A stretch of DNA of 64,000 nt from Protula sp. h YS-2021 (GCA_949752745.1 OX457028.1:27492645-27556644), one strand, 5' to 3'; positions 38,401-49,388 are shown, counted from the stretch's first letter. Notes: generated from the sequence alone by a model not told the origin. Numbers and translations: made by a program.

Positions 38401-39624
38401 TAGAGCTGAAACGGATCCCGAGAACAGTACACGTGTACACGAGGGCTTAGGATCCGTGTACACGGAACTACACGGACAATATAACACATAAAACTACGGT
38501 TACTAAACAAAGGCCGTGTATGCAGTAAAACGTTTATGCTGAATCACTAATGGCTGTTTTTTTTTGTCAGTTATCTGCACTCAGATCGACCCAGCAAACA
38601 ATCGACGCCTTTTTTGTTGAAAAGAGGTTGGCTTTTGGCCGCAACGGCTTCACAACCATATTCTGAATAAAATAAGGTTGTAAAATGGGTAGAATTACGT
38701 CACGACCTATTTCCCCAAAACCCGACTTTATTCCGACATCGAGGCGACGTCGGTTTTCTGACGTCATTTCGACGTTGCAAAAACTACCAAAAATGCGATG
38801 AACATTCATTATCGCTCACCGGAAATGGAAGTCATTTTGAAAAAGAGGAAGAAAAAAACGTAATTTTTACATGAAAATTTTAGAATTTTGATGGCCAGTA
38901 GGTATTTTTCTTCCTAGATTGTAAAAATTTACATTAAAAATGCTTCCGTATGTATTTCACAACAGCAGCTGAATGATTAATTATATATTAATTATATAAC
39001 TATAGACTCTATTTTTGTAAGACGCGTCTAAGACTGGTCGTTTCAAGGTCGTTTCAGGTCTGAATCCGACGTCGGTTCCAATTTCACATACAACCTGAAG
39101 CCGACTTAATTCCGACGTCGGATTTAGGTCAGAACCCGACGTCATTCTGACGTTGAAAACTCGACGTCGGTTCTATTTGATATACAACCAAAACCGACAC
39201 GTCAGTCCGACGTCGGAAACGTCAGGTCACGACGTCGACCCGACATCATTCTGACGTCTTAATGTTTGCTGGGGAGGTATTTGTTCAAAAATATGCAAAG
39301 TTGCACAAAGTTTGCATTTGCATTTTCCCTTCCTTTTCAAAGAATTAATGCAATGCTAAATGCACGAGTATAGTGAAGATACCGTGTCCATAGTGTGTAC
39401 CGTGTAATTACTATACACGCTGTGAAAGACAGTGCGTCGGATCAATAACCACACGGGGAGGGGCGTGCTGTTACGATACAGCGCCACAGCTACAGAGCAT
39501 AACGTTGGTTTCGTTTCGCTTAGAGCTCACGAAGCAGTTCGTGTATCGTGTAATGGGTTTTGGATCCGTGTAATGGCAAGACACAACACGGTACCGTGTA
39601 CACGAGGATCCGCTTTCAGCTCTA
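38401..39624. mobile_element. hAT-like non-autonomous element (TAGAGCTGAAA ends)
   Basis: Terminal inverted repeats TAGAGCTGAAACGGATCC and, at the right, GGATCCGCTTTCAGCTCTA. Flanking 8-mers TTCCCAAT (38,393-38,400) and TTCTCAAT (39,625-39,632) differ at one base, consistent with an aged 8 bp duplication. Subterminal CCGTGTACACGG palindromes occur at both ends. No transposase. It sits inside the foldback-like element at 38,177-40,727 and itself hosts another element. Confidence 0.8.
38589..39272. mobile_element. nested MITE with CCAGCAAACA ends and GACGTCGG repeats
   Basis: The left end CCCAGCAAACA and right end TGTTTGCTGGG are perfect inverted repeats. The interior near both ends is made of CGACGTCGG/GACGTCATTCTGACG repeats. 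It has no ORF of significance. It is nested within the hAT-like element. Confidence 0.7.
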
Positions 39625-39919
39625 TTCTCAATACATTAATATGTTTGCCGGGTGGCCTCGCTCATCAATACTTTTTAATTGCAATTAACGCTACACATTT
39701 TACACTGCGTCAAATGCTAAATGTTACACTGATCCCGGAGCCAATTTGAACATTTTAGCCGGTGCTGTATGAGACAAAACAGTGTACCGACACGGCCCTC
39801 TAGTGTTAGAATTTTGTGCGAAACTTCTGCTTCTTGTTACATTTTCGAGCAGTTTTCACACAATTTTCATGTGTTTTTGTGCGAAACGTCTGCTTTTAAC
39901 CATGCTATGTCATTATTTT

Positions 39920-40440
39920 AGAGTAAACACAGCATTATTTAAAATAAGAATTCTGAAGCAAATAAGAAACCAGATAGTTTTTGGTGGGCTATTCCGAAAC
40001 AGACTACCGATAATTCAAATACAACAGAAATCGAAATTGTTTCACTGTTTCATCACTTTATGTTGCAGACTATATGAACACCTTATTTTCTTGCCTTATA
40101 AATAGCAAAATATGAAAAAAAATACAAATAAATTTTTAACAATTTTAAATTTCAATAGGTTGTTCAATACTGAACTACCGACATTTTAATAAACAGCCAA
40201 ATGCAAATGCAATTTTACAATAGTTTTACCTTCTTTTCACCAAAAGATAAGAATTTACATAGTTCAACTTATTTTCCCCCTTTGCTGTACGAAAAACAAA
40301 GCAATATTGATTTCTGTGACTTTTGGACTGTTGGTAGTCTGTTTCCGAATAGCCTGCCAAAAAATATCTGGTTTCTTATTTGCTTCAGAATTCTTGTTTT
40401 AAATAATAGTGTTAGTAGTTTTCGCATAGTTTGCAATAAC
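39920..40440. repeat. inverted pair of a short dispersed repeat
   Basis: ATTATTTAAAATAAGAATTC ... AAGCAAATAAGAAACCAGA (39,925-40,010) is mirrored at about 40,345-40,440. Further copies lie at 40,735-40,800 and 5,995-6,090. Confidence 0.6.
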
Positions 40441-40799
40441 GAGATCGGTTTTAATGTGTTTTCTTTACAAACCGTTAGCAATAGTTTTCGCAGATTTTGC
40501 AATAAAGACATCGATTTTAATGTGTTTTTTCTTTACAAACCGATAGCACAATTGTTTGAAACTATTTCTAGAACTATCAGCCACATTGGGTCATTCAATA
40601 AAAAACTGGGTGAGTTGTCCAAAATTTTGGGTGAGGTGTCCAAAAAATTGGGTGAGTCATCCAAAATTTTTGGGTGAGTTGTCCAAGAAATTTTGGGTGA
40701 GTTGGTTTTTGGGTGAGTTGTCCTCCCACATTAAACATCGTATTATTTAAAATAAGAATCTTTAAGCAAATAAGAAACCAGAATTTTCTGGTAGGCTTT

Positions 40800-43700
40800 T
40801 CCGGAAAAGACATTTCGCTCCTGCCCATTTAACATCTTTTATATAATTTGGCTAAAAACAATTTTCATTTGTTAAGTATCGCAAAATAACGAATATTTGA
40901 ATAGAAAGAATTGCCAAATTTGCATTTGACTCATTTAGGAGTGGGAATGCTACATTTTGTTGTCACCAATTTGGATCTACCTACCAGTTAGAAACAACAG
41001 AGGCCCCAAAGCCTCATTCGGGGCTCGGTCATAAAAATCTCAATTAAGAAGGTGCGTTATTGGAAAAGGACCATAGGGTCATCAAAATGCAATGCAGCTG
41101 AACCGAAAACAATCAAAAGTATTACGAGGGGTGCTATATATGGGGCCCGGCGATGTGGAAATAAAATGCCTTTTTTAAATGGTCATTTCATATATAACCT
41201 TCTTTCCAAAGTCGAATGTACCTCATTTTCATATCGCTGTGACATCCCCATATCCTGATCCTCGTACAAAACAATGTACGAACGTTTACAAAAAAATGCC
41301 TGAATGACAGGCCCGTTACTAGACACGCATCGCTTTCAGGCACGTCGAAATTGGTGGAAAATTTATATTTTCAAATCTGTCTAATTTTGAGGCGCGAAGC
41401 GATCAATGATCCACCTAGGGGTTTTGGGGATGCTGAAAGCACCCCCCCCCCCCTCCTCTCGGGTTTTAGGCGTCCAGAGAGGCGATCTTGATGATTTTAG
41501 CACACATTTGCCACCTTCGTTGGCTACACAATCGTATATGAAAAATCTTACCTTTGGCTACGGCACTACATAAATTTACAAAAAAAAAAAAAAAAAACAA
41601 CAAAAGAAAAGAAAAAAAGAATGCTAACTTTTTCGAAGTGGCATGAAATATGTAAAAGCACGTAGAAATATGAATAAAAAAAAATAAAAGAATACCACAT
41701 ACGATATAAACATAAGGTGCCTTGTGACTGCGACCACCTGCGATTCAGCTGCAAGTAGCGACTCGCTACTGGATTTAGGCGTGCGCTCCAATTCCTCGCT
41801 ATATGTAAGTATGCAGGTCAAGTGCGCTCGCTTTGAGGCACCTTTGTTTTCTATTTTGTGATTCGCCGACTAATAAGCCTTTGTTATGTATTTGTTAAAG
41901 GCCATCGAAGTGCAAAGTCAATCTTCGAAAGAACAGAACATAGGCGAAATCTATCATTTCTTTTATTTTCACCTAGTTACTTTGCAATCAAAACATAATA
42001 TTTTTGCAAATTTTATTCAGAAGACCCAAAGTGTGATTTGCCTTATTCAAAACGTCCAAAGTGTGATTGCAAGGGAGGGGGGGGGGGGGGGGAGAAAAAA
42101 ATGGTTACAGTGGATGGAACCAAATTGGTGAAATGAAACCTTCAAAACAAATTTATTTTTCAAATGTCACATCATTATGTATATTTTTTCTTCGATAGGG
42201 CTGTAAAATTTTCAGCTGGCTTATTTAGTGGAGAAGTTAGCATTTTGTTGGCACCAATTACGATCCACTCTCAATTCAGTCTCCTCTCCCTCGTACGCGT
42301 GTGTCAGACAAATCACACTTTGGGGTGTTTCGAATAAAATGCGCAAGGATTTCGAATTTCGACTGCAAGGGAACCCGGTAAAAACGAAAGAAATGATAGG
42401 TAGAGAAATATGGAGGAAATATCGCAAAAACAGCTTATACTCAGAAAATAAAAGAAATTGAAAACTGAAAATATTTCTTAAAGTTTTACTAAAGTTTTAA
42501 AATAGCAAAGATGTTATTAAAAATACGTGTGCACTTTGGTGCAAGAGAAATTTGACATTTACGAGTAGCTGAAACCTCTGTATCATTTCTTTCATTTTTT
42601 CACCCGGTTATTTTTATTCGAAGCGCAATTTTTGCGCATTTTTATTTGGAACGCCCAAATTGAAAAAAAAACGATACCTGAATATCTCGTAGATTTTTTT
42701 ATGATAAGGCCATAATGTAACATAACTGGTTACCAATTTAATCTCCTCTCGCTCGTCGTCGTCGGGATACGCTTTCAGAGCAAAGCTCTATACGTTTCTA
42801 TACAGAGTCTCTCCACCTAGTATGGTTTTGTGCTAATATTTTGGCTTGTGAGATTGAGTAGATTCCTTTATTTTGTAGATCGCGTTTTATTGTTGTTCCT
42901 CTCACTCGTACGGTAATAAATGTATATCCCATCCCTCGTAACATCAAGAAAACAAAAGCGGAAGTTCTTTGAAAAAATATTTAAACTTACCCGTTTTATA
43001 TCAGTGCTTTCTTTTGAAATCCTTTTTAGGGCCATCTTTAAAATTACTTTGTACAATATTTTCACCCTTATCCTCTATCACTATAAAGGTCTTAAAGGAG
43101 GGTCTTTTGTCTTTCAAGTGACTAACAACCTTTTTCCCTGTGGAAACTAATAACAGTAATTATCGAAAAGTCGAAAAAACTAATCGGCCATAATTGTTAA
43201 GAAATTGTTCCTGTTGCGGTCAAGATACACATTTCATCTTTTTGGTGAAGACAAAGATGTTTTCTTATAATCGTGTCTCGACCGTGCGAAAATGATACAT
43301 AGTATGACATTGCAAAACAATTGGAACTACTCCCTTTCATCTAAGTTCCGCGTTTTACGTGCAGGTGGACATAGCATTGAGTGTACCAGGACATCACGTA
43401 CCCGACACAGAACGTACCCCGAAGAGTATGGCTCCAGGTCGGAACGCACCCTAACAAAATATACCCAGGTCAAAACATATCTGTCTTGATAATTGAATCG
43501 AACTCTTTAGTTAAAAGAAAGGGCAGTCTTTCTTCAATAGGAAATTTTTATAACATTGCGATTGCCCTTTTGGAATACAATGTTATTCCATTCGAATCAA
43601 TGCCCGAGCCGTGTTGGCCTGCTGTACTTGACATCAATGACAATACCTTGCTAACCATGCTGGTGTAACGTCTCTGCTGGATATCCTGTTGGACGAGCAA

Positions 43701-44602
43701 ATTTGGAAAAAAAATTAGACAATCATTACGAGACACTCCGATTTCGTTTATATCAGGCTTTGTTACTCGCAAACAATTATAATAGTTTTGACTGTGAATT
43801 ACACGTTATAATTTGAAGTTAAAAGTCTAGTAATGACCTTAGTGAACGTTCAGTATCATCAAAATATAAAAATTTTGAGAGGTCATTCAATGAAATACTA
43901 ATACCAAATCTTTTGTAAAGTCGTCGTCAGAAATACGCAACATTGTAAAAAAAAAAAAAAAAAAAAAATGAAAATACCACCACTGACCTAGAATTATCTC
44001 TCAAAGATAAAGTTTAGTGCGCTTGAGGTTATACATCTACGTGCAGTTTATTTTAGCAAAGATTGTCGATTTTGCTGAATTACAGGCACTGGCACGAAAG
44101 TGATACTTTTAGGTCCATTGATGATAATGTAACAGATATGAGAGGTCATCGATATTAAAACTCGCATCAAGTTTCATTTACATCTCCTCACATAATTGCT
44201 ATACAGATTTTGCCGGAATCCTGTTCACATGAAAAGTGTGACGCACGGACAGACGGAGAGCCGATCAAGTCGAAAACATAATGACCTAACCAGGCTGGAG
44301 CATAAACCAATACAATCATAAAAAGATAAGCAAATTGTTATTTCTCAATTCAGAAATATCGGATTGTAAATACGAACCATCACTATTGGTTTTCCAACGT
44401 GTTTCCTTAAATGTGTCACTTTGATAGTATATGTTACAATCGATCTTATTGACCTGAAGTTTTATTTTTCATTCGATTTCTTAATACTCATTCTTATGAG
44501 TAAAATGTCTTGTAGATGAAGAAGCCATCACTGTGGGTTTTCCACTCCTTAAGCATTGGTTATCGCGATCCTAAATAAAAAAATTTACGGGATAAGTAGT
44601 AT
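40800..44602. other. no gene; repeat-rich spacer
   Basis: No ORF here carries a recognisable domain. Repeat blocks around 41,890-42,140, 42,230-42,480 and 42,560-42,680 share TTTCATTTCTTT, CAAAGTGTGATTTG and GCGCA-TTTTATT elements in both orientations, suggesting small inverted-repeat elements. Poly-A, poly-C and poly-G runs occur at 41,580, 41,440 and 42,078, and poly-A at 43,948. Confidence 0.45.
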
Positions 44603-44628
44603 GAAAAGGAGAGTTTCAGCACACTTGA

Positions 44629-44904
44629 TGACGTCATACTGTCTGGACCGGAAGTGACGTCATAGCGGAAGTGCCGTCTGGAGTGTCTGGACCTTAAGTG
44701 ACGTCATAGGCGTTGCCATGGCAACGAAGTGTTGTGATGGCAACGCAGTGGTGTAGTCATGGAAACGAAATGACGTCATAACAGGCGTTGTCATGGTGAT
44801 AATGACGTCATCAGTCACGTGACCAATGAAAAGCCAATGAAATCAATGAAGACAATGAAGCCCCGCCCACTTCTGTCTATCATCTGTCAATCATCGTGAC
44901 GTCA
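44629..44904. promoter_or_regulatory. subterminal TGACGTCA sites, left arm tip
   Basis: Six perfect 8-mers: 44,629, 44,655, 44,699, 44,771, 44,803 and 44,897. The right arm tip (49,087-49,362) carries the mirrored six. Such dense, regular subterminal copies resemble transposase-binding sites in other DNA transposons. Confidence 0.5.
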
Positions 44905-44981
44905 TGAATCACATGACCAATGAAAAGCCATTGAAATCAATGAAGACAATGAAGCCTCGCCCACTTTCTGGTTTTGTTATT

Positions 44982-45795
44982 AAGTGGTCACAGGCTATTT
45001 ACGCATGTGGCTGTATGCATAATTGTAACATGCCGCCATTTTAACTTTGTAAAAAGTGAAAAAATGAGATAACTTTCGCTATACTTGGTTGATTTACATG
45101 AAAATTTCACTGTTTAATTCATTTTTGTATAACGTTTTACCATAAAGTGGTCACAGGCTATTTGCGCAGCTGGCTGTATGCATAATTGTAACATGCCGCC
45201 ATTTTAACTTTGTAAAAAGTGAAAAAATGAGATAACTTTCGCTATACTTGGTCGATTTACATGAAACTTTCACTGTTTGGTTCAGTTTTATATCTAGTTT
45301 TGTTATAAAGTGGTCACAGGCTATTTGCGCAGCTGGCTGTATTCATTTTTGTAACATACCGCCATTTTAACTTTGTAAAAAGTGAAAAATTGGGATAACT
45401 TCCGTTATAGTTGACCGATTTGCATGAAAATTTCACTGTTTGATTCAGTTTTATGTAAAGTTTTAACATTAAGTGGTTATAGGCTATTTACACTGGTGGT
45501 TGTATGCGTATTTGTAACATGCCGCCATTTTAACTTTGTAAAAAGTGAAAAAGTGTGATAACTTCCGCTATAGTTGACCAATTTGCATGAAAATTTCACT
45601 GTTCGATTCAGTTTTATGTTAAGTTTTAACATAAAGTAGTCATAGGCTATTTTCACCGGTGGCTGTATGCATGATGTGACATGCCGCCATTTTAACTTTG
45701 TAAAAAGTGAAAAAGTGGCATAACTTTCGTTATGGTTGACCGATTTGAATGAAAATTTCACCATTGAATTCAGTGTGATGTCTTAGTTTTACAGT
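44982..45795. repeat. five 163 bp tandem repeats, left arm
   Basis: Units begin at about 44,982, 45,144, 45,307, 45,471 and 45,633. Each has AAGTGGTCACAGGCTATTT, ATGCCGCCATTTTAACTTTG, TAAAAAGTGAAAAA and ATGAAAATTTCACTG. Divergence rises toward the inner unit. Mirrored in the right arm. Confidence 0.9.
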
Positions 45796-45892
45796 AGTTT
45801 GACATAGGTGGGTTATTGGAATGGCGCGCGCCCCCACCATTCAAACATGTGTTTGAATTATTTTTTTAAGGAACATATTACGTCAAACTATT

Positions 45893-46070
45893 GTTCAACA
45901 AGTTGTTTAACAAGCTGTTGTTCAACATGTTCAACAAGTTGAACATATTCAACATGTTGTTGAACAAGTTCAACATGTTCAACATGTTGTTGAACAAGTT
46001 CAGCATGTTCAACATGTTTAACATGTTGTTCAACATGTTGTTTAACAAGTTGTTGTTCAACACGTTGTAG
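45893..46070. repeat. CAACATGTT-type short palindromic array, left arm
   Basis: Short interleaved units TTCAACATG / CATGTTGAA / AACAAGTTG with internal dyad symmetry. All reading frames stay open (Met-Leu-Asn or Val-Glu-His repeats), so the listed ORFs are by-products. Similar arrays are at 46,993-47,120 (loop) and 47,911-48,106 (right arm). Confidence 0.85.
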
Positions 46071-46233
46071 TTCAAGCAATTGATGGGACAATAGCTGTCA
46101 GTTCAGAAAAAAAGCAAGACATTTGTTGAATAGTTTTATTAATACACTTAAATACACACAGCTTAAATCTATAACAATATTATAACATTTGTTGATTTGC
46201 AAAGTCTTTATTATAAAGTTTAGTCAAATAAGT

Positions 46234-46845
46234 CTATTTTTCTTCGTCTGCTTCACTCTGTTCACTGGCATCCATATCACTTTCTTCGTCGCTGCTTTCA
46301 TCTTCCTCCTTCTCATCTAGAAGCTCTTCAAAGAATGCATCGTTTCTTATAGCCGCCTTTAGTGCCTTTGAATACTCGTAATGTTTTTCAAAGTAATTAA
46401 AGTCTTCTAGAATGGTTTGATAATGTTCGTTTTGTTCTAGACGTTGGGTATATTTGAATAGTCTCATAAACAGTTGTTTAAGTCGACGCTTATAAATGGG
46501 TCGAAAGTCATCACTTGCTATGTCACGCGCATCTTCAAGCCCTTGTTCTTCGTATTCTGAAACCTTTTCTTGAAATTTGGTATCATATTCAGCGTAGACT
46601 TCTTGAACCATATCATACCAAACAGAATCTGTTTCTGACTCACTTTCAGAGCTGCTGTCATCACCACCCTCACCACAATGTTCCATGTGTTTGAACAAAG
46701 CTTCTTGACTGTTGTATAACGCACCACATTCTATACAAGCATGTGCATTCTTGTCAGTCATGTTGACGCTTTGACTTTCCATAGAAGACTCATCGAAAGT
46801 TTCAGTGATAGGTGGTTTTACAGGGTTTTCCATATCTATGTCCAA
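46234..46845 (-). CDS. zinc-finger / acidic-tail protein encoded by the foldback element
   Basis: A 203-residue ORF. Residues about 37-56 are a C2H2-like finger (CIECGALYNSQEALFKHMEHC). Then comes a Ser/Glu-rich acidic stretch (SSSESESETDS), a probably helical middle with EEQGLEDARDIASDDFRPIYKR, and a very acidic C-terminus (EEDESSDEESDMDASEQSEAD). The minus-strand AATAAA signals at 46,207-46,212 and 46,135-46,140 support a real transcript. It starts in the loop and ends inside the left arm. A second C2H2 finger lies upstream in the same frame (46,852-46,938), cut off by a TAA. The family is not identified; the overall look (zinc finger plus acidic tail) is that of a transposon-encoded DNA-binding protein. 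Function unknown. Confidence 0.55.
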   Translation of the reverse strand: MDIDMENPVKPPITETFDESSMESQSVNMTDKNAHACIECGALYNSQEALFKHMEHCGEGGDDSSSESESETDSVWYDMVQEVYAEYDTKFQEKVSEYEEQGLEDARDIASDDFRPIYKRRLKQLFMRLFKYTQRLEQNEHYQTILEDFNYFEKHYEYSKALKAAIRNDAFFEELLDEKEEDESSDEESDMDASEQSEADEEK

Positions 46846-46851
46846 TTCTTC

Positions 46852-46938
46852 TTACTCTGAAGTGTGAGCATCCTTTAAGTGCCTTTTCAGACTTTGTGGC
46901 CAATTGTAAGATTTCAAACAAATGTTGCATTTATACAT
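46852..46938 (-). pseudogene. detached upstream C2H2 finger of the foldback gene
   Basis: A 28-codon ORF starting MYKCNICLKSYNWPQ and ending with a TAA at 46,852-46,854. C-x2-C and H-x4-H spacing fits a C2H2 finger. It is in frame with the 203-residue ORF, only two codons of linker plus the stop lie before the next conserved stretch, and an ancestral protein with two fingers is likely. Either a nonsense mutation or a start-site choice now separates it. Confidence 0.5.
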
Positions 46939-46992
46939 CCTTTCGGTTCAACATACACTTTTCAAATGATGAAAAAGCCTTTAAACATAGCC

Positions 46993-47120
46993 TTATATAC
47001 AACTTGTTGAACAACATGTTGAACATGTTCAACTTGTTGAACAACGTGCTGAAGAACATGCTGAACAACATGTTCAACAAGTTCAACATGTTCAACATGT
47101 TGTTGAACATGTTGTCTACG
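46993..47120. repeat. CAACATGTT-type array in the loop
   Basis: Same short palindromic vocabulary as in both arms, just upstream of the zinc-finger gene and next to the TGACGTCA cluster. It can form many alternative hairpins. Confidence 0.8.
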
Positions 47121-47162
47121 CCCAGGGTTATGGTTATGGCGCTTAGGGGAGTCTAACGTCAT

Positions 47163-47235
47163 GACGTCTTTATGACGTCATCATGACGCCATTATGACGT
47201 CATCACGTCATCATTATGACGTCATAATAACGTCA
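47163..47235. promoter_or_regulatory. TGACGTCA (CRE-like) cluster in the loop
   Basis: Three perfect TGACGTCA palindromes plus several ATGACG/ACGTCAT half-matches within about 75 bp, 220-300 bp upstream of the zinc-finger ORF and pointing away from both arms. TGACGTCA is the consensus for CREB/ATF bZIP proteins. It may be a bidirectional promoter or a site bound by the element's own protein; sequence cannot tell. Confidence 0.45.
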
Positions 47236-47418
47236 TTCGAACAGGCGCGCGCTTCACCAAAAAAAACTGACTCAGCAGAATTTGTTTCTGTTTGATATGC
47301 ATAAAATGCATGTCTCACTCTTCCTTTTTATGTTACTTCGATGTAATCAAAATATGGTGTGCAACTTGCTCAAAAATGCCAAACTTGTTAAAATTGCTAA
47401 AATTGCTGATTCAGTAAT

Positions 47419-47747
47419 TTCAGAATATGAAGAACAAGGGCTTGAAGATGCGTGTGACATAGCAATGATGACTTTCGACCCATTTATAAGCGTCGACTTA
47501 AACAACTGTTTATGAGACTATTCAAATATACCCAACGTCTAGAACAAAACGAACATTATCAAACCATTTTAGAAGACTTTAATTACTTTGAAAAACATTA
47601 CGATATTCAAAGGCACTAAAGGCGGCTATAAGAAGAAACGATGCATTCTTTGAAGAGCTTCTAGATGAGAAGGAGGAAGATGAAAGCAGCGACGAAGAAA
47701 GTGATATGGATGCCAGTGAACAGAGTGAAGCAGACGAAGAAAAATAG
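47419..47747 (+). pseudogene. right-arm copy of the zinc-finger gene 3' half, frameshifted
   Basis: Matches the last ~110 codons of the left-arm ORF, with two single-base deletions (near 47,466 and 47,603) and a 3-base insertion near 47,630. It lacks the N-terminal half and has no start. It reads rightward toward the right tip and ends at TAG 47,745-47,747. Confidence 0.8.
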
Positions 47748-47910
47748 ACTTATTTGACTAAACTTTATAATAAAGACTTTGCAAATCAACAAATGTTATA
47801 ATATTGTTATAGATTTAAGCTGTGTGTATTTAAGTGTATTAATAAAACTATTCAACAAATGTCCTGTTTTTTTTCTGAACTGACAGCTATTGTCCCATCA
47901 ATTGCTTGAA

Positions 47911-48106
47911 CTACAACGTGTTGAACAACAACTTGTTAAACAACATGTTGAACAACATGTTAAACATGTTGAACATGCTGAACTTATTCAACAACACGTT
48001 GAACATGTTGAACATGTTGAACTTGTTAAACAACATGTTGAACATGTTCAACTTGTTGAACATGTTGAACAACAGCTTGTTAAACAACTTGTTGAACAAT
48101 AGTTTG
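47911..48106. repeat. CAACATGTT-type array, right arm
   Basis: Mirror copy of the left-arm array, slightly longer. The difference in length shows that unit number changes after arm duplication. Confidence 0.85.
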
Positions 48107-48189
48107 ACGTAATATGTTCCTTAAAAAAAATAATTCAAACACATGTTTGAATGGTGGTGGCGCGCGCCATTCCAGTAACCCACCTATGT

Positions 48190-49020
48190 CAAACTACTGT
48201 AAAACTAAGACATCACACTGAATTCAATGGTGAAATTTTCATTCAAATCGGTCAACCATAACGAAAGTTATGCCACTTTTTCACTTTTTACAAAGTTAAA
48301 ATGGCGGCATGTCACATTATGCATACAGCCACCGGTGAAAATAGCCTATGACTACTTTATGTTAAAACTTAACATAAAACTGAATCGAACAGTGAAATTT
48401 TTATGCAAATTGGTCAACTATAGCGGAAGTTATCACACTTTTTCACTTTTTACAAAGTTAAAATGGCGGCATGTTACAAATATGCATACAACCACCAGTG
48501 TAAATAGCCTATAACTACTCAATGTTAAAACTTAACATAGAACTGAATCAAACAGTGAAATTTTCATGCAAATCGGTCAACTGTAACGGAAGTTATCCAA
48601 ATTTTTCACTTTTTACAAAGTTAAAATGGCGGTATGTTACAAAAATGAATACAGCCAGCTGCGCAAATAGCCTGTGACCACTTTATAACAAAACTAGATA
48701 TAAAACTGAACCAAACAGTGAAAGTTTCATGTAAATCGACCAAGTATAGCGAAAGTTATCTCATTTTTTCACTTTTTACAAAGTTAAAATGGCGGCATGT
48801 TACAATTATGCATACAGCCAGCTGCGCAAATAGCCTGTGACCACTTTATGGTAAAACGTTATACAAAAATGAATTAAACAGTGAAATTTTCATGTAAATC
48901 AACCAAGTATAGCGAAAGTTATCTCATTTTTTCACTTTTTACAAAGTTAAAATGGCGGCATGTTACAATTATGCATACAGCCACATGCGTAAATAGCCTG
49001 TGACCACTTTATAACAAAAC
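48190..49020. repeat. five 163 bp tandem repeats, right arm
   Basis: Reverse-complement counterpart of the left-arm array, in mirrored order. Each unit matches its partner better than its neighbours, so the repeats existed before the arms were duplicated. Confidence 0.9.
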
Positions 49021-49388
49021 CAGAAAATGGGCGAGGCTTCATTGTCTTCATTGATTTCAATGGCTTTTCATTGGTCATGTGATTCATGACGTCACGATGA
49101 TTGACAGATGATAGACAGAAGTAGGCCGGGTTTCATTGTCTTCATTGATTTCATTGGCTTTTCATTGGTCACGTGACTGATGACGTCATTATCACCATGA
49201 CAACGCCTGTTATGACGTCATTTCGTTTCCATGACTACACCACTGCGTTGCCATCACAACACTTCGTTGCCATGGCAACGCCTATGACGTCACTTAAGGT
49301 CCAGACACTCCAGACGGCACTTCCGCTATGACGTCACCTCCGGTCCAGACAGTATGACGTCATCAAGTGTGCTGAAACTCTCCTTTTC

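Larger units (their letters stand above)
38177..40727. mobile_element. foldback-like element with inverted GACAACTCACCC arrays
   Basis: The left end (38,177-38,283) is a short tandem array of GGACAACTCACCCAA units. The right end (40,605-40,727) is the same array in reverse complement, and outermost CATTAAAC/GTTTAATG-type sequences also pair. The interior contains a separate hAT-like insertion (38,401-39,624). No convincing ORF remains; ORFs at 39,782-40,677 are AT-rich and unrecognised. The unit resembles the GACAACTCGGCACC arrays inside the intron 5 element at 9.1-11.1 kb. Confidence 0.65.
44603..49388. mobile_element. 4.8 kb foldback element with 1.96 kb inverted arms
   Basis: The left arm 44,603-46,562 and right arm 47,419-49,388 are reverse complements over nearly their whole length, with few differences. 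The loop (46,563-47,418) is 0.86 kb. The outer end reads GAAAAGGAGAGTTTCAGC. From the tip inward each arm holds six TGACGTCA sites, a block with GCGTTGCCATGGCAACG, five 163 bp repeats, a GGCGCGCGCC block, a CAACATGTT-type array, poly(A) signals, and the 3' half of an ORF. The full ORF spans the left arm and loop; the right arm has a broken copy. No clear target duplication was found. It is either a long-TIR (foldback) DNA transposon or a segmental inverted duplication. Confidence 0.85.

Noticed and set aside
39432..39749. 105 aa plus-strand ORF
   Set aside because: Lies across the right end of a hAT-like element and its flank, so it is not a gene.
43381..43668. 95 aa plus-strand ORF
   Set aside because: No motif; the start lies in a locally repetitive CGTACCC-type stretch and there is no support for transcription signals or splicing.
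45878..46091. Minus-strand ORFs of Met-Leu-Asn or Val-Glu-His repeats (also 46,962-47,162 and 47,890-48,112)
   Set aside because: The array of CAACATGTT-type words is open in all frames, on both strands; no gene features.
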